64,000 bases of DNA, from assembly GCA_964036295.1 (NCBI GenBank), contig OZ038463.1, positions 11,523,274-11,587,273 of the forward strand, given 5' to 3'. How positions within the stretch are numbered: position 1 is the first letter of the stretch; each line of letters opens with the position of its first letter. The DNA is from Plumapathes pennacea. Its lineage: Eukaryota; Cnidaria; Anthozoa; Antipatharia; Myriopathidae. The notes beneath the pieces were generated by a model. The model saw only the letters and a program-made list of their open reading frames with translations, made no database searches and was not told the origin of the DNA. Of the stretch, positions 42,295-59,100 are shown piece by piece. The translations under genes and the position numbers were made by a program.

Positions 42295-44594
42295 GTCATT
42301 GCTATTTTTTGTTGGTGTTCATTAATTTTGTTTTTGTTTTTGTTTTTGTTACAATCAACTAGTACAGTGCAGCTCTGCTGACAGACTATTAAGTTGATCC
42401 CTTACCTCGCCCAAGGAGCCACCTGTGGTAGAACCATGCACTCTGGTCATAAGGATCAGTGAAGAAGGCATTCTGGGCAAGATCAAATTCTACAACCAAA
42501 GACCATGTAGTGAAGTAGTAGTGAGCATTAGATCAACATTATGCAGTGTCACACAATACTTGGAATTTTTTTTTTTTTCTTTTTTTTTTACTAAGTTGAA
42601 ACACTTCAGTTTGTCAAACTGCTCTCTGTGCAAATTGAATTGTATAAATTAAAGTAACCAGGATCACTACACTTTATGGTAATGCACGGTAACAACATGC
42701 ACCTTTCATCAGAGCCTCTTCCTCCACTCTCTCCTTGTCTCCATCAGGATCTGGATGGATTAAGGGGAGCAGCTTGCTGCGGTAATGCCAAGATGAATAG
42801 TTTGAGAAGTTCTCCTGGATCTTGTCAGTGCTGAAGTTAAATTCCTCTTGCGCAGTGATTTCAGCTTTCTTCACCACAAATCTTCGATAATCCCAGCAAT
42901 GAACTAAAAAAATATATCTGTAATTTGTCTAAATAATCAACATCAGCTTCTGCTTCTCTAGGTTATACAGTACAAGTATGCTTTTATCAATACCCTCAGT
43001 ATGCTGGTCAGGTTTTTAGCTTCTTTCTTGTCGGATGGCAAATTTCTATAATGTCATTCAGACAAAATCAGACCAAAAAATTGCAAACTGAAAGTGCTAT
43101 AACTAGAGGTCATACTAATATACAGTATCAATAAAATTATAACAGACCATCATTATGTCACACAAAAGCTCACTTACAGTTACGCTCATCGTATGTGAGG
43201 AATAAGTTGCACAGATTCAGTTCTTGCCTCCAGGCAGGCTGTGGCATGAACTCCATAATCCATTCTCTGTGATGCCACACACCATAGGACTTGGGATTTA
43301 CACGGAGACAACTCTCAAGGAATCGTAATTCACTCTTACACATTGCTTGCAGCTTGTCAGGATATCTAAAATTATTATACAATCAATGAAATCACCTCAT
43401 GTGCATTCGGTGATCAACATATTACAATCAATAAATTATTCTAGAAAAAAAATTTACACTTCAGGGAGGGACTTTTACAAGTACAATGGAATCCGGATAA
43501 TTCAAGCCATCAATAACTCAAACCTCCCAATAACTTGAACCAAAAGTCATTTCCCTTTGATTTTGCTAACATTGTAATAGTTTTACCACCAATAATTTAA
43601 GGCACATTTTTTACTTTAGATTAACTGATGCAAGGTGTATTGTCTGTCATGGAACAATCAGTCTGTATCTCCAGCTGCTGTAACTACTGTACAAATCTAG
43701 ACTGAAGCATGCATCTACCTACACCTACCTGCTGTCTTTCATGTGGAGAAATATCTCTCTTCGCAAGTTCCACATGGTTGAAAAGTCTGGGTTAGCACCT
43801 AGAAGCTGCTCTGTTATTTGCAGAGCTTCCTCATCCAGCTCTCCCACTTCTCTCTGAGACAATAATTATGGGGGAAATATTCACCAAATAATAATAAAAA
43901 CTATTAGTTTAATAATTTACAATTGAATAGTTTATAGTTAATTGATTGACTGATTGATTGATCAAAACATGGATTCAACATTGCAGTCATCAGACTGGCT
44001 ACTGTCAAATCACCAGCTAGCAAATTTCTTCACAATTGTGGAAAGTAAAAATCTGTAGTAGAGGGGTACCATATAAATTTGGTATACCGTAAATACTCTA
44101 ACAACCCCAGGGTGGGGAGGAGGGGGTTATTCAAAATATGACGGCCTCTTATACAGTAGAGAAAGGTGGGGGTATTTAAAAGATGATAATGACAAACAAA
44201 ATATAAAATTTAAAAATGCATCACCAAGCATGCGGCATCATTTGTACCAGTATTGTTTATTTACTGAAGTTTATTCATTAATCCCAGCTCTCAGTCACCA
44301 GGATGAAATGTGTGGTGTTGGTACTGAGAGGGCTTGTTAAACGCATTCATTTCACATGTACGCTTATTACAAGAGGTCTCGTTGCTTGAGCCACTGTACC
44401 TTTGCGTATATTCGCTCGGTAGCTTCGGTGTAAATCTTCAGTTTCTTCTCTGTTTCTTTCCTTTTTGCTTCCGCTTGTTCAGCAGTACTTCGCACTTTGA
44501 TTCTTCCGTGCTGTAGTGATCGCGTGAAAATAAAACATATAAGCAACCGTCCACTATATACCACTACACACACAAGGAACATTACCCTTACCAT
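38039..44594 (-). CDS. RABGGTA: Rab geranylgeranyltransferase subunit alpha
   Basis: Fifteen coding exons: 44592-44594, 44400-44510, 43729-43853, 43178-43365, 42703-42903, 42406-42489, 41506-41594, 41108-41266, 40537-40625, 40095-40183, 39650-39778, 39142-39203, 38887-38922, 38491-38695 and 38039-38211. They join to 1,743 nt (580 aa; the human protein is about 567). Prenyltransferase alpha repeats are plain: [47 protein letters not shown] and [14 protein letters not shown]. The middle (exons 7-9) is the diverged Ig-like insert, then [14 protein letters not shown], and the C-terminus holds leucine-rich repeats ([39 protein letters not shown]). With RABGGTB and REP it adds two geranylgeranyl groups to Rab GTPases in the cytosol. 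The first coding exon contains only the ATG. Confidence 0.93.
42000..42034. repeat. Poly-T tracts in RABGGTA intron
   Basis: T runs interrupted by single G between 41987 and 42034, with another of about 25 T at 42261-42285; both in the intron between exons 6 and 7. Confidence 0.7.
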
Positions 44595-49371
<4,777 letters not shown>

Positions 49372-50834
49372 GTGTGTCAAACACAAAACAGTGTTATTTT
49401 AGGAAAATGGAGGGGAAAATGGTGGCTCTTATTCTAAGATGGGATTTTAATTACAGGAGCAGAAGATAGACTTACAGTGAAGCATTAAATTTATATCCAG
49501 AGACCTACGGTATGTTTGACATATTGCTACCCTGGTTCCAGAGGTCCTTATATTATTCCTTCAAGAGTTTTCCGATAAGAACGGCGGCGGCGAAGCGAGC
49601 GGAAAGGACCTGTGTGCGCGCGAGGTAGCAACCTTACTTCTATGAGTTCAAAATCTGAACTTCGTTGCTGATCGGTTAATCGCCTCATGACCGTGATAAC
49701 TGAAAGCTGTTAAGTTTTAATTAGTTCTTTCAAACCGGTTTTTACCAGTTCTGTTTCACAAACAACAATGGCGATCGCGAGCGAGAACTGGCATGGAAGT
49801 GAGGTTGCTACCTCGTGCACCCAGAGGTTCCCTTGTCAACGTTTTTCTTTGCCGCTCTCTGCCGAGCCTTTGCATTCACTGGCAAGCGAGGAACCTCTTG
49901 AACCAGGGTAATATATTGCATATATTTATAGCAATTTTGTATTTATAGTAATGTTGAACCAGCAGATGTGTGAAGGGTATGTCGTGCACTCTTACCCGCA
50001 GGCGGTACTGTAAAGCATAGATAACGACAGAGGTATTATCGAATAAATACAGAGAAAACTGGCGTGGTCATTTATTTTTTAAACTGCGCACAGTTTTGAA
50101 ACAGTAGTTTTATTGACAACGGATTTGTGCATATACGGGACTTGAAGACTTGAACCAGGCTCCGCCCCTTTACAACATGACACTTCTTAGCCTGGGAGCA
50201 GGCATTCTTGGCTCGGGAAGTGAAAGGGGAGGAAGTCTCATTTCGACCCGAGAGACTGCTACACGTGCACAATATTTTTGCTTGTACATGGTATTTACTT
50301 TATCTCATCAGAAAAAAATGAAAGCAATTGCCAAGGTTATAGAAGCACTTGGGAACTTGCAAGAACGATATAGAATGTCACCGCATAGATCACAGGAGCA
50401 ATGTTGCACCAACTAAAGATCCTTCAAACAACCTATACGCATAAGTTGTACATAATCGTACTGGCTGATCGAATGGTCCTGTTGCACGGAAAAATAAATG
50501 GCAAATGGTTCTTGTGGGACGCATGTGGCGAGATGTTAAAGAACAGCTGAATTTATCCGGCTCCCTCGATAAGAATACAGCACCAATATCTAAGCCCGAT
50601 GCTTCGAACTGAGACAGATTGCGGCGGAGGTGAAAGCATAATAATTGCTTTCAGGGTCCAGACCATTCCACTAGGAAAAAATAAGAACTTGGTCTACAAA
50701 TTAAGCAATTGACAGGAAACAAAAAGCATAAAAAGACAAACATAGCATTGACAGGCTGGTTTATAGCTTGAACCTGTCTCGGATAAAAAAAATGAAACGT
50801 CATAAAGGGGAAAATGAAGAAGAATGAAAGTCAC
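49372..50834. other. Intergenic region between SLC66A2 and CAP1
   Basis: It holds the 3' flank of SLC66A2 (an AATAAA near 50042 is possible but distant), an inverted-repeat element at 49.5-49.9 kb and a dispersed-repeat fragment near 50185-50275 with GCCTGGGAGCAGGC. No exon chain was recognised. Confidence 0.55.
49521..49915. mobile_element. Inverted-repeat element with CCCTGGTTC ends
   Basis: The left end TATTGCTACCCTGGTTCCAG plus AGGTCC is mirrored by GAGGAACCTCTTGAACCAGG plus GTAATA. Nested inside are inverse copies GAGGTAGCAACC and GAGGTTGCTACCTC. About 390 bp, no coding capacity. The CCCTGGTTC..GAGGTT end resembles a repeat I recall from corals. Confidence 0.65.
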
Positions 50835-50840
50835 TTTATT
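50835..50840 (-). terminator. Polyadenylation signal of CAP gene 1
   Basis: AATAAA on the minus strand, 72 bp downstream of the CAP1 stop codon, at a normal distance for a short 3' UTR. Confidence 0.6.
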
Positions 50841-50911
50841 AAATTTACATTCTGGATGAAACAGGCCTTTGGGCACATTATATGCCGGCTTGTTCGTTCG
50901 ACTTTGTGTTT

Positions 50912-53900
50912 CTAAAAGCCTTGACTGAGACAGTAATTTGCTCGGTTGAACTTTCCCTTTCTTACGTTTCGTATATAATCGCTTTTTCCCGGAAGAATTC
51001 TGGTGGTTGGCCTATATCGTGCCACAGTGAAGGCACAATGCATGCCATTCATTTCAAAGTGGGCCGCACCAACACCAAGCTCTTTGCTTTCTTTCCAGAT
51101 CATGTGCGTAAAATAATCAGTTCCATCTTGATGCCCGCCATTTCCAAATTCATACCCAGGACTGCATATTTGGTTATACCTGTGTGAAGAGTACTCAGAT
51201 GTTATTGCGTTCCAACCGATCATGGACAACCAGGGGCACAGTTTTTCGGGGCTATTTCAGAATAAGAATAATCGGAGTGGTTTACATTATAGAGTATGTG
51301 AAACAGAATCGAGAAAAGTCATTTAGCTATTTGTCTACGAATTTGGGTTAGTGGCTTATTTTTTAACTGCTATCAGTGGCAAGTTGGCTGACCAAATCGC
51401 GTCATCCCGATGTCAATCCAAACCCGAATTTCGGCTGAAATGAACTTGAAATATCAGATAATTCGGCACCACGATTTCGTGACACAAAGATGTTTCATAC
51501 AACAAGATACGAGTGCATGCACAAAGGATAATTAGGCTTTATTTTTAATTTGGTTAACTCCGTCAACTAGAATCCAAATTTTAGATCACCTGAATGCTTC
51601 TGCTGTTAAAATACTGTGGAAAGATGTCCGTTTCATATGGTAATATTTTGCATGTGACAGTATAATGTAGAAGAGACACCCAAAGTGCAGTATATTCCAG
51701 TGTTCATATGTTGGCGCTACTTTTATGATCGAAGTTTGTATATATTATCTCCCCATTTTAGCTTGATGCAGAAGTGATTATCGTTTATGTTACGTTTTTA
51801 TTTATTTTATTTTTATAAAGAAGAATTATGCTGAGAGAGATGTTACCATAATTGGAAGGAGACATATTTACCAATCTTTCACTGCTTCTGGAACCAAATG
51901 TTCTTTGTTAGTAGAACAGCCCATATCTACGTTCTCCCATTGGCCTTGTCTCTGGTTCTGTGGGGAGTGTTGCATCTTGCCAAGCTTTACAAGCTCGCGT
52001 GCATATGCAACGGCCGCGTCACTCATTTCTCGACTAAGTATCATCGGAGGAGAGTCATGGACAGCTCGATATTTATTGTGATCATGCAGACATTCCGTCT
52101 CCTCAGCAGAAAAAGTACCTAATGATAAAAGCCAAACGTTAAAAGGTTTGTACATTAAGAAACCGACTAGCTTGAAATTAAGATCATCTTACCAGTTTCT
52201 CTACTTATCGTACACTGAGGTATTAGTCTTATGCTTCTTAATGTTTAGAATGAACGAGTGTAAGGTTTTGTCACATGGGTCAATTATTCCTGCAACGTAC
52301 AAGGCACCGCTGACGAAAACAAGTTGCTGTCAGATGCTCACAATATTGTTTTGTTGTTGTTGTTGTTGTTGTTTTTGTTTGTTTGTTTGTTTTTGCAGCG
52401 TTGCGAAAAGCAGAAGCCGTTTTCCTACTTTCATTGAAGCTCGCCTCGTTAATTTTTGTTGCAAAACAAGAGGCATTACACAAACATTTCGTCTGCAACT
52501 TGTCTCGTAGTGGCGTTGCATTACAATATTTGCAGCATGAAAACTTGTCTCATGTAATTGGCCTTTAGGGGCCATCACAAAATACACCTTAAAGACACTT
52601 TCAAACAGCACATATGTAGCTGCATAAAAAGGGAGACAGCTTTTACCCATTGAAGGGAGGACCTTAGGCCCAGAGGAGGGTTTCGACGAAGATCCCGACG
52701 TAGATGCTCCTGGTGTAGCACCCGAGGACACGTTAGATGCTCCCACAGAAGTTCCGTTGGGTGATACTTCCGACGTTGATGATTCTACTGAAGAGCCGTT
52801 GGATGGATTTTTGGATACTACTTCAGTAGTTCCACTGGATATTTCACCCGACGTTCCGTTGGGTGTTCCTCCTGGAATCCCGGTGGACGCTCCTGCTGAT
52901 GGTACTTGTCCAAGGGCCCCATTGATTGTTCCCACTGACTGTCCTTTGGACTCTTGCCCTTTAGTCCCACTGGATGTTCTTCCTGGCTTTCCCTTAGATT
53001 GTTGTCCTGTAGTTCCATTTGATGTTCCACCTGGCCTTCCATGAGGTTGTTGTCCTGTAGTTCCACTGGATGTTCCTTCTGGCTGTCCTTTAGATTCTTG
53101 CCCTGTGGTCCCATTTGATGTTCCACCTGGCCGTCCATGAGGTTGTTGTCCTGTAGTTCCACTGGATGTTTCTTCTGGCTGTCCTTTAGATTCTTGCCCT
53201 GTAGTCCCACTATTTTTTCCACCTGGCCCCCCCTTAGATTTTTGCCCTGTAGTTCCATTGGATGGTCCTCCTCCTACAGATGCAGCTCCCGGCACAGAAG
53301 CTACCGTCGGAGATCCGGTGGATGTTCCACCTGGTTGTCCATGAGATTGTTGCCCTGTAGTTCCACTGGATGTTCCTTCTGGCTGTCCTTTAGATTCTTG
53401 CCCTGTGGTCCCATTTGATGTTCCACCTGGCCGTCCATGAGATTGTTGTCCTGTAGTTCCACTGGATGTTCCCTCTGGCTTTCCCTTAGATTGTTGTCCT
53501 GTAGTCCCATTTGATGTTCCACCTGGTTGTCCATGAGGTTGTTGTCCTGTAGTTCCACTGGATGTTTCTTCTGGCTGTCCTTTAGATTCTTGCCCTGTAG
53601 TCCCACTATTTGTTCCACCTGGCCCTCCCTTAGATCCTTGCCCTGTAGTTCCATTGGATGTTCCTCCTACAGATGGAGCTCCTAGCACAGAAGCTCCCGT
53701 CGGAGATCCTGTGGATGTTCCACCTGACTGTCCTTTAACTTTTTGCCCAGTAGTCCCACTATTTGTTCCACCTGGCCCTCCCTTAGATCCTTGCCCTGTA
53801 GTTCCATTGGATGTTTCTCCTGCAGAGGCTCCCGTCACAGAAGCTCCCGCTGGAGATCCGGTGGATGTTCCTGTCAAAGGTTGTATGGTGGTTTCTGCAG

Positions 53901-54354
53901 ATGATGACGTTTGTTTTGATGGAGGAAATCCCTTCATTTGTACACGGATATCTACAGTTCCCTTCCCGGGGCTCCACTTTCCTTGGCCACTAATGTGGAT
54001 TGGCACGTCTTTTTCCTGTTGGGCTGCAAGCACTGAAATACTACCTGCACAAAGACATAACATGGTAAGGTGCTTTGGATAAATTATTTCATTTAAAATA
54101 TAAGCATTTGGGCCTAGTTTCGCTGATTCTGATTATTTACTACCCTTTGGAGACAGGAAATACTATTACAAACGCCAACATCAAACTGACTGGTAAAAAG
54201 TTGTTGTTCCGCAGATCAAAGTATTCCATGAACAAAACTGAGCAACAATTAGGGTATGCAACAAGTTAGTGCCTCTTAAAATGATTTTGAATGGTAAAGT
54301 CATGTGAACGGACTAACCCATGGACATCATCAGTAATATTAAAAGCCTTTTCAT
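50912..54354 (-). CDS. Secreted CAP-superfamily protein with GTTGQ repeats (CAP1)
   Basis: Four coding exons, 54318-54354, 52647-54044, 51872-52118 and 50912-51179, join to 1,950 nt (649 aa). A signal peptide (MKRLLILLMMSMGSISVLAA) is followed by a short module with SGQGKWSPGKGTVDIRV. Then come about 420 aa of 16-aa tandem repeats of the type GTSNGTTGQQSKGKPE, rich in NGT glycosylation sites, and a C-terminal CAP/SCP domain (aa ~484-649; HDHNKYRAVHD, REMSDAAVAYA, WENVDMGCS, FTHMIWKES, YIRNVRKGKFNRANYC). CAP proteins are extracellular and bind sterols or lipids, or act in defence or matrix roles; the exact job is unknown here. The cavity residues are H529 and E540, but Q564 and Y583 stand where the family usually has Glu and His. 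It is a tandem paralog of the gene at 56.2-60.9 kb. Confidence 0.88.
52330..52400. repeat. GTT/GTTT simple repeat
   Basis: Runs of TTG and TTTG units in the intron of CAP1 between the repeat exon and the first CAP exon. Confidence 0.8.
52660..53870 (-). repeat. 48-bp coding minisatellite in CAP1
   Basis: More than twenty units of about 48 bp encode GT(S/N)(N/S)GTTGQ(Q/E)S(K/H)G(K/Q/R)P(E/G). The unit length is a multiple of three and stop-free in more than one frame, so spurious open frames appear on both strands. Units differ slightly (SKG versus SHG), and higher-order alternation of two unit types is visible. Confidence 0.9.
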
Positions 54355-54365
54355 CTTCGTCAAAT
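54355..54365 (-). other. CAP1 5' UTR tail and leader-intron acceptor
   Basis: The acceptor TTCCTTCACAG precedes ATTTGACGAAG and the ATG, implying at least one upstream 5' UTR exon. CAP2 has the same arrangement (TCTTCACAG before ATTCAATC and its ATG), which supports common descent of the two 5' ends. Confidence 0.5.
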
Positions 54366-56168
54366 CTGTGAAGGAAATTAAAACATAGAAGAAAGTAAGG
54401 TACGGGAAAAAATGAAATTAATATGTATTATAATCTAAATGATGTTCTTAAAATATATTTTCAAATATTTTCGTATTGGAAGCTGTCATTTGCAGTACAA
54501 CAATATATTGCTAGCTTGGTGGTGGTTCTGGTCAGGGCTCGTGGATGAAGGTAGAAATATATAAATAAACCTGTTGAAAATCAATAAAAAAAACTATTGT
54601 GAGTCTGTTAGCCTACTGGAGCAACTAGTCTTCATAAGTCTATAATGTTATAATGTCAGATCTATAGCCACTGTGACATCTTTAGATATCGGCAGAGCCA
54701 GTTGGCTATCTCGTGCTTTCTACTTATCGTCGTTGCACGAAAAGCTTTTAAATTCCATCATTATATGAAATTTGGCCGGTAATTGATGAAAGAAAAAAGG
54801 GAGAAACATAAGCAAATGCAACTGTTTACCATCATCAAAGACTTACCCGACACTCGCAGATTTATTGAATGCTAAATTCTAATCGGGCTTTTGTATAAAA
54901 TATATTACCTCAAATCTTCATTCTTCTCAATAAATCGTAGACGACCAACGGAACTGGGTTTTCTATATCAACACGTTTCGCAGTATTATAATATAGTTCT
55001 GATATTGCAGTTTGTTTTTTTTTTCGATGTTGCATTAAAGAAGAGCCTATAATGAGCTATTTTTTCTCTACAAATATTGATTATTATAGATATGTACAAA
55101 CCTTCAAAAACTCAACTACAAAACAAACAAAATATATCAAATACCTACCAATTTTCTCGACTTATTTCCTGATCTTCCGATGGTGAAAATGTATTACGGA
55201 GCCTGAAACTTATGAAATCGTAATGCTAGTTGGTCTAGGTGTTGATATACCTGCTTGTAAAATATATGGGGTGTGGAATTTCTATATAGAAAAGAACTAC
55301 GTACATGTAACTAGAGTGTTTCGTATCCCAAAAGAAGCGGATTTCAACAGGGTTATGCGCTTCTAAGAACTCTGCTGAAATAGTAATCAAAGTTGTTGCA
55401 TAGCATAGCCACAAAGCCGTTTCGAAACGATGGTCTAGTAAACAGGCAGAGAATACACTTGTCTCGGGAAGTGGATAGGCCTCCGTTTCAGTACCTGCTT
55501 TTGTGTTATTTATATTGTTTGATTGATACTCATCGTGTTTAGAGGCTGGCACCGTGGAAATCTAATATGTATAATGATATAATATTTGCGAAATTTGAAC
55601 GTTCCCATACAATTTTTTAATGTGACTGTATTGGCGCCATTACGCTTGCATTTAACGCACGCGCGTTCGTCATCTCGACTCGTATTTCTGGCAATGCACT
55701 GCAACGAACGGCCCAAATTTGTATCCGTTTAAATTTCTGCACCAGGGCGAAGGGATATCTACAATTATCGTATTTTCTAATATACGAGTGAATATTTAAA
55801 ACCTTCGCGAGCTCTCTATTCCGTTTAGTTTTATCTGTTTGATGCTAAATGCGTAACGACACTGTCAAAGTGAACACAGCGCTGACCTGGGTGACAATCG
55901 TAAAACCTGTTTTCGTTTATTTAGATGCTTTGACAACAATAACAAACATATACTAACTGATAATACGGTAATTACAAACTTCATTTAGCTTCATGATTGT
56001 ACTACAAATAGCAAAGTAGAATATGCAAGACTAAGCAGGAACTCTACGGTAAATCGTGTAAATCGTGTAAAAGATTTAAAGTGCATGCAGAATATCTGGC
56101 TGCTTTTGCCAAACCACGCGCTGCTGACAAAGTGAGCTGATGAGCTTACAGGTGTCAGTCTGTCTTAA
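54366..56168. other. Spacer between CAP1 and CAP2
   Basis: AT-rich sequence with no recognised exon. The promoter and leader exon of CAP1 should lie here but cannot be placed. A minus-strand AATAAA at 55916-55921 may end CAP2 transcripts, about 250 bp past its stop. Confidence 0.5.
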
Positions 56169-59100
56169 TCATCCATAATGTTTATGAATTATTCTTCTGT
56201 TTTGGGGTTTATCTTCAATAAGTCCGACCGTTTTTATTGTCGCGCAGTATTTGATTTTGTGAAAGCTTCCCTTTTCAACGTTCCGTATGTATTGATTGCC
56301 TCCTGCCTGAATGACGTTTCCTGCGGGTTTGTACCGTCCCACGATGTAGGCACACTTCATGCCATCCCTCGTCGCTTCTGCTCTGCCAATACCGAGCTCC
56401 GTGCTTTCTTTCCAGACCACCTGGGTGAAATGACCAGTTCCCCTCTGCTTTCCATCGACTCCAAACTGGTAACCAGGATTGCAAACTTCGTTGTACCTGA
56501 TTGTATTTTAAAAGGATTTGAGAGTTCACTGATATCGCGAGAAACGTTCGCTAAACCTTTCATTCTCAAGAGTGATGACAGCATTTATACCAGACTATAT
56601 TATACGGCATGGATACTTTGCCACCTGACAGTTTTGATGAATGTTGATTCGACAATCAATTCTTACTACATTACCTGATACATTTTCTGGGAAGATCTCT
56701 AACTTAAACTTGAGAGTGAAAGAAAAAATGAAGAGGTGCGTTGTGTCCACATAGACTCAATATATAAAAGTACTTTAATGCTCGAGTAATACAAATATTT
56801 GGTTTGGAAGAAAATTTCGAAGAGAAGGGAACAGTAGCAGCCTTTTTAAAATGATTTAATTGTAAAGGACAGTTATCAGAAGCATAGAGAGTACTCTGCC
56901 CATGCATAGCAAAACTAGTTATATCATGGACTTGCTACGAAACCAAGTGAAAAGTGCCATAATGGCGAGGACGAGAGAACTAGCGAAGATTTCGAATTTA
57001 CCAGTTTGCGACGGCCTCCGTCACCGACTGTGCTTTGTTGGTAGAGCAACCCATGGATAGGTTTTCTCCTTGGTTCGGTCGCTGTGATTTTGGTGAATGC
57101 TTGAAGCTTCCAGACGCGGCAATTTGCTGCGCGTACGCAGCAGCGGCATCACTCATCTCTCGATTCAAAATCATTGCAGGAGAGTTGTGAACAGCTCGGA
57201 ACTTGTTGTGAGCCTCAAGAGCTTCTGTCTCTTCAACTAATAATCACAACATATATCATTTTACACACTCGAAATAAAGACTATAAAAGAAATAAACTAG
57301 TCCCCGAGCGAAGCGAAGCGAAGTGAGGGTAATAATCACGGCGCTAATGCAGCAAATTCGCTTTGTGTGGAGACTCCAAGCCAGTCGCCATCTCGAAATC
57401 TAATGTTCGTCAGTCAGTCTGTCATGGGGCGACCTCTAAGTCAATGACGTAATAATAATTATCGATTAGCGTCAAAGCGAGGTCAAACAAAGGTTTGAAC
57501 GAAGCAACAACTGTACGTAACTGCGTTCACGAAGATGAATTTGAAAACTGGAAAACTTGACACAGCACGGTCTCGCGAAGCTCGTCTGCAAAAGAGAAGG
57601 GAACTAGCCGGGCAAAGCGAAATCGTGAAACAATCGAACAGCGCCAAATAAATACGTCTAGAGAAAAGACGACAAACATTTGATAACCGACAGCATCATG
57701 AACGGAAGCGTGCCGAAGAAGATCAAGCAAATCGGGAGCTTCAGACGCCGTCTTGTGTTAAACTCAGATCCTTATTCAGAAAGGACAAACAACAAAGGTT
57801 AGTCAGTGGAAAGCGAACAATCACCGTGACAAATATATTCTACCCGTATCTTGTAACTCGATCACTTCAAGAATGTATTAAAATCTGTATGCTGATCATT
57901 TTCCCTCGAAGTATTCTTTTAATACGCTTCTGTCGCCAGTTTCGGCTACTGTATTGGCTCAGAGCAATCGGAACTTGGGGTCTTGAATGATTTAGTCAGA
58001 TGTCTTATTATTTCTTTCAAGACTAAAACTAACAAATACTGTAATTTGACATGCGGTGATTGCAGCGAGAATCGTTCACAAGCCCTTAGAAGTATGACTA
58101 GGTCTGAAGCCCGTGCATAATTTGAAGTAAACCGTTCAAGTTATGCTTTGATTCTGGGAGAAATCATGTTGTTTTGAGCGCGTTCACGTACAAAACAATT
58201 CGAGCTCATTAAACATGCATGCCTGAGTCTTGTGCATGCAACCCAGAGTAAAAACAAATTGCACAGGAAGCCTATTTAATTGTACTACCTATGAATTCAA
58301 AATTGGAGAATCAGTGTTTGTTTTTCTGCCGTACTACGACGGCCGACAAACTTCAAAATTTGAGTATTAGATTTTGAGAACGTGCTTGGCAGACTGTATA
58401 AATTAATTTGTCGTGCCGACCGACCGTGGGAAATACGTACTTCGTCACGCAATCGATTCTTTTTTTCAACGCAAAAGTATAACACACCATTCTTTTTCTC
58501 CTTCCTTTGTGTGTAGCATTTGACTTCGAAGGAAAGATTGAGTCAACATTTCGGTAAAACAAAGGCTACTCTTCTTGGGAGTACCAAAGTAAAAGTCCCA
58601 TCAATGTCAGAGCGAGGGGAATCTGCGATTATCGTATTTCTAGTATATATATATTTATAGGTCATTCCATAGATATCTGCTGCCTTTGTTTTAAAACGAG
58701 GGCTAAGTGAGAATCCTTTCTTATAGTATAAGGCATAGTTTAATTTTATTTTCATGTAAATCAAACTCATTTTCATAAGAAACGTTTTTACTAGGCCCTC
58801 GGATTTAAACAACACTAACACAACAGGCATCTTCGAAATAGCCTATTCAGAACTTTGATGCAAGTTCTTTCTTTGGATAATTTATACGTTGAATCAGTCA
58901 AACTGAGGTTGTTACACAAAGTCTCTTAATAAGAAATGTTACCTGCATTTCCTGGAGTTGGAGATCCTGTTGGTAATGATAAAGTGGTTACACTGGGAGA
59001 CGTAGGTCCAGAAGTTACAGGTGACGATGTAGGCTTCACTGAAGGGGTTCCAGAAGTAGGCTTTGTAGATCCAGAAGTTACAGGTGACGATGTAGACTTT

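Noticed and set aside
52757-54082. Plus-strand and alternative-frame open frames over the CAP1 repeats
   Set aside because: Shadows of the 48-bp repeat; the minus-strand frame with signal peptide and CAP domain explains the region.
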